A stretch of 7,046 nt of DNA from JBBDWJ01 sp040902925 (GTDB lineage: Bacteria; Acidobacteriota; Terriglobia; Bryobacterales; UBA6623), in the NCBI GenBank assembly GCA_040902925.1, contig JBBDWJ010000081.1:1-7046 (forward strand), given 5' to 3'. Positions 5,133 through 7,046 of the stretch are shown here, piece by piece (position 1 is the first letter of the stretch; each line of letters starts with the position of its first letter). A model generated the notes under the pieces. That model searched no databases. It saw only the letters and a list, made by a program, of their open reading frames with translations, and was not told the DNA's origin. The position numbers were made by a program, and so were the translations under genes.

Positions 5133-5166
5133 TCAGAGCCGCAGATAAACGCAGATAAACGCAGAT
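5133..5166. repeat. 10-bp tandem repeat (GCAGATAAAC) within a dispersed-type intergenic element
   Basis: GCAGATAAAC stands at 5141-5150 and 5151-5160, followed by a partial GCAGAT at 5161-5166, preceded by CAGAGCC. In the two strands it reads as peptides like EPQINADKRR and SAFICVYLRL. From memory, such peptides turn up repeatedly as spurious hypothetical proteins in many environmental bacterial genomes, which suggests a widely scattered intergenic repeat family. That memory is not checked here. The repeat occupies the middle of the 145-base divergent gap and is not coding. Confidence 0.55.
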
Positions 5167-5183
5167 TGAAAACCAATGATCAT

Positions 5184-5212
5184 TTTGCCCCCGAGCGATG
5201 GCGATTTAGAAT
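5184..5212 (+). promoter_or_regulatory. Possible promoter of the gamma-glutamyltransferase gene
   Basis: TAGAAT (5207-5212) matches five of six -10 positions, and TTTGCC/TTGCCC at 5184-5190 could be a weak -35 with 16-17 bases between. Transcription would then begin at or just next to the ATG at 5218, implying a leaderless mRNA. This agrees with the absence of a Shine-Dalgarno sequence before this start. Confidence 0.35.
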
Positions 5213-5217
5213 GAGCC

Positions 5218-6888
5218 ATGGCTGCATTCCGCCTGACTGTATTCCTACTGCTGTTCGCCCTGGTATCGACCGCTGCGACCCGGGAACCCGTCCGCACGCG
5301 CCGGGTGATGGTCGTCTCGACCGAAAAACACGCCACGGAAATCGGCGTCGAGGTGTTACGCAAGGGCGGCAACGCCGTGGACGCCGCGGTTGCGGTCGGC
5401 TTTGCCCTGGCCGTCACCCACCCGCCGGCCGGCAGCCTGGGCGGTGGCGGATTCATGCTGATTCGCCTCGCCGACGGCCGCTCCACGTTCGTTGATTTTC
5501 GCGAGCGTGCCCCGGCGGCGGCCACGCGTACGATGTACCTCGACGCGCAGGGAAAGCCCACCGACCAGAGCGTCGTGGGATATCGTGCCTCGGGCGTGCC
5601 TGGCTCCTGCCGCGGCTACGCGCTGGCGCTCGAAAAATATGGCACCTGGAAATGGTCGAAGGTCGTGCAGCCGGCGATCCGCCTGGCGTCAAAAGGCTTT
5701 CCGGTCACCTACGAGTTCGCGAAAGACCTGCGGGATAACACGCGCCTGCCGCAGTTTCCGGAATCCAAGCGCATCTTCCTGCGCGACGGAGACTACCTCG
5801 AGCAAGGCGATGTGCTGCGCCAGCCCGACCTCGCGGCGACTCTCAAACGCATCGCCAAGAAAGGCCCCGATGAGTTCTACACCGGCGAAACGGCGCGGCG
5901 AATCGCCGCTGACATAGAGCGCAACGGCGGGCTGATCACACTACAGGACTTGGCCGGTTATCGCGCCGTCGAGCGCCAGCCCGCGGCCGGCTCCTATCGC
6001 GGATACGACATCCTGGGCGCGCCGCCGCCGAGTTCGGGCTCGGGCGTCATCCAGATGCTCAACATGCTGGAGGAAAGCGGCTACGAGAAGGACGGCGCCG
6101 GCTCCGCCGCGGCCATTCATTACGTCGCTGAAGTCATGCGGCGGTTTTTCGCCGACCGCGCCGAGTACTTTGGCGACGCTGATTTCGTCGACATACCGCT
6201 CGAAAAACTGCTCAGCAAAGACTACGCGGAGAAACGCCGCTCGACCATTGATCGCGAGCATGCGACGCCGAGCACGGAAATCCGCGCCGGGCTGGAAAGC
6301 GGACGCGAAAGTACCGAGACTACGCATTTCTCCGTCGTCGATTCGCAGGGCAATGCCGTGGCGGTGACTTACACCATCAACGGCTGGTACGGCTCGGGCG
6401 TCACCGCGGCCGGCACCGGCATTGTGCTCAACAACGAGATGGATGATTTCACCGCCAAGCCCGGCGAGCCGAACATGTTCGGGCTTTTGCAAAGCGAGAA
6501 AAACGCCATCGAGCCCGGCAAACGGCCGCTTTCGGCGATGAGCCCCACGATCGTGAGCCGCGATGGAAAGCTGGTGCTGGTGCTAGGCTCGCCCGGCGGC
6601 CCCACGATCATCAACACCGTGCTGCAGGTCATTACCGGCGTTCTCGATTTCGGCATGGACTTGCAGCAAGCCGTCGACTTCCCGCGCTTCCATCATCAGT
6701 GGATGCCCGACGAGCTGCGCATGGAGAGCTACGGCTTTTCGCCGGATACGATCGAACTGCTGCGGAAGCGCGGGCATCAGATCCGCTTCATCGAAGCGAT
6801 GGGGCAGGTGATGGCCATTCAGGTGGGCGAAGAATGGTTGCTCGGCGCCGATGACTCGCGCACCGAAGGGCTTGCCGCCGGATTCTGA
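5218..6888 (+). CDS. ggt: Gamma-glutamyltransferase (glutathione hydrolase), secreted, complete, 556 aa
   Basis: An N-terminal nucleophile hydrolase that cleaves or transfers the gamma-glutamyl group of glutathione and related compounds. A signal peptide is evident at the N-terminus (AFRLTVFLLLFALVSTAA to residue 20), so it acts outside the cytoplasm. The large-subunit part shows KGGNAVDAAVAVGFALAV (49-66), HPPAGSLGGGGFM (68-80) and DFRERAP (93-99), where R95 probably binds the substrate carboxylate. Autocleavage is expected between E367 and T368 in STETTHFSVVD; T368 becomes the new N-terminal nucleophile. The small subunit keeps GNAVAVTYTIN (378-388), LNNEMDDF (404-411), RPLSAMSPTI (436-445) and GSPGGPTI (457-464). 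Length is normal, and no catalytic position looks lost. An out-of-frame ATG at 5211 is ignored. Divergent from the TauE/SafE gene. Confidence 0.96.
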   Translation: MAAFRLTVFLLLFALVSTAATREPVRTRRVMVVSTEKHATEIGVEVLRKGGNAVDAAVAVGFALAVTHPPAGSLGGGGFMLIRLADGRSTFVDFRERAPAAATRTMYLDAQGKPTDQSVVGYRASGVPGSCRGYALALEKYGTWKWSKVVQPAIRLASKGFPVTYEFAKDLRDNTRLPQFPESKRIFLRDGDYLEQGDVLRQPDLAATLKRIAKKGPDEFYTGETARRIAADIERNGGLITLQDLAGYRAVERQPAAGSYRGYDILGAPPPSSGSGVIQMLNMLEESGYEKDGAGSAAAIHYVAEVMRRFFADRAEYFGDADFVDIPLEKLLSKDYAEKRRSTIDREHATPSTEIRAGLESGRESTETTHFSVVDSQGNAVAVTYTINGWYGSGVTAAGTGIVLNNEMDDFTAKPGEPNMFGLLQSEKNAIEPGKRPLSAMSPTIVSRDGKLVLVLGSPGGPTIINTVLQVITGVLDFGMDLQQAVDFPRFHHQWMPDELRMESYGFSPDTIELLRKRGHQIRFIEAMGQVMAIQVGEEWLLGADDSRTEGLAAGF

Positions 6889-6889
6889 T

Positions 6890-6917
6890 GCCTGCGGTAG
6901 GAATCGCCGCAGGCGAT
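6890..6917. repeat. GTAG-headed REP-like palindrome (copy 1), right after the ggt stop
   Basis: GCCTGCGG (6890-6897) pairs with CCGCAGGC (6907-6914). Alternatively, GTAG (6897-6900) heads a short hairpin ATCGCC-GCA-GGCGAT (6903-6917). The two folds exclude each other. The GTAG-plus-palindrome layout resembles the REP elements mobilised by REP-associated tyrosine transposases. It begins one base after the ggt stop and could also stabilise or end that transcript, though no U-tract follows. Confidence 0.5.
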
Positions 6918-6922
6918 CCGAG

Positions 6923-6942
6923 GGGCGTAGCGTGCTACGCCC
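6923..6942. repeat. Perfect 9-bp inverted repeat GGGCGTAGC/GCTACGCCC
   Basis: GGGCGTAGC (6923-6931) and GCTACGCCC (6934-6942) are separated by GT and form a very stable hairpin, extendable by a G-U pair. It contains GTAG and CTAC facing each other. No T-run follows on either side, so it is more likely part of the palindromic repeat cluster than an ordinary terminator. Confidence 0.55.
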
Positions 6943-6991
6943 TCTGGAGTTTGGCCATTCGACAGCTGCTCCAAGTGGATGCCGGTTGCTC

Positions 6992-7012
6992 TAGGAGTCG
7001 CCTTCAGGCGGC
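6992..7012. repeat. CTAG-headed REP-like palindrome (copy 2)
   Basis: TAGGAGTCGCC-TTC-AGGCG (6992-7010) closely repeats TAGGAATCGCC-GC-AGGCG of copy 1 (6898-6915), about 94 bases apart. The stem GTCGCC/GGCGGC (6997-7002 with 7007-7012) folds around TTCA with one wobble pair. The two related palindromes in one gap support a repeat family rather than chance. Confidence 0.5.
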
Positions 7013-7017
7013 TTCTT

Positions 7018-7032
7018 CCCGACGAAGTCGGG
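7018..7032. repeat. Perfect hairpin CCCGAC-GAA-GTCGGG near the right edge
   Basis: Six perfect base pairs enclose a three-base loop. It is followed by the palindrome GGCCGGCC at 7037-7044, close to the window edge. No coding region is visible between 6889 and the edge. Whether this belongs to the REP-like cluster or to the end of a neighbouring transcript cannot be told from here. Confidence 0.45.
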
Positions 7033-7046
7033 CATAGGCCGGCCGT

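Noticed and set aside
5118..5495. 125-codon plus-strand frame covering the tandem repeat and the ggt start
   Set aside because: It reads through the dispersed repeat (INADKRR) and then overlaps ggt out of frame; a spurious frame.
5941..6492. 183-codon minus-strand frame inside ggt
   Set aside because: Antisense to the catalytic region of a complete gamma-glutamyltransferase, with no domain of its own.

Overview
This is a GC-rich, densely packed bacterial chromosome segment. It holds seven complete protein genes besides a toxin-antitoxin pair's two, minus overlap (nine in total counting one partial gene), plus one tRNA. Nothing in it looks like a phage, an insertion sequence or a CRISPR array. 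The mix of genes, the FitA/PIN-type toxin-antitoxin pair, the mixed use of Shine-Dalgarno and apparently leaderless starts, and GTAG-headed palindromic intergenic repeats would fit a soil bacterium such as an Acidobacteriota member. That placement is an impression from memory; no marker gene here proves it.

Layout. Positions 1-210 (minus) hold the N-terminal 70 codons of a winged-helix regulator that runs off the left edge. It diverges from a VOC/glyoxalase-fold gene (445-825, plus). The 234-base gap between them carries four 17-bp tandem repeats and a compact promoter-operator whose inverted-repeat arms lie four helical turns apart. A flavodoxin-fold NAD(P)H-dependent FMN reductase-type gene (954-1568) follows the VOC gene. 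The three together look like a small regulated module for oxidoreduction or detoxification of reactive compounds (inference). A SAM-dependent methyltransferase (1565-2320, minus) converges on the reductase gene with overlapping stop codons. It diverges from pgeF/yfiH (2400-3164, plus), a purine nucleoside phosphorylase-type multicopper-oxidase-like protein.

A complete tRNA-Leu(CAG) with an encoded CCA lies at 3286-3374 (minus). Upstream of it on the minus strand is a type II toxin-antitoxin operon: a FitA-like ribbon-helix-helix antitoxin (vapB, 3922-4182) and a PIN-domain toxin (vapC, 3521-3925), joined by an ATGA overlap and preceded by a cluster of TGCATC/GATGCA boxes. Next, also on the minus strand, is a TauE/SafE-family membrane transporter (4278-5072). 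Divergent from it is a complete secreted gamma-glutamyltransferase (5218-6888, plus). The 145-base gap between them contains a 10-bp tandem repeat that looks like a widely dispersed intergenic element. The final 158 bases after the gamma-glutamyltransferase have no gene and are packed with hairpins, including two related copies of a GTAG/CTAG-headed palindrome resembling REP elements.

The genes themselves belong to known families. The most informative non-coding signals are the divergent operator at 383-433, the VapBC operator boxes, the REP-like cluster at the right end, and a recurring pattern of -10-like hexamers right next to starts that lack a Shine-Dalgarno sequence. I did not find a convincing new multi-gene system.
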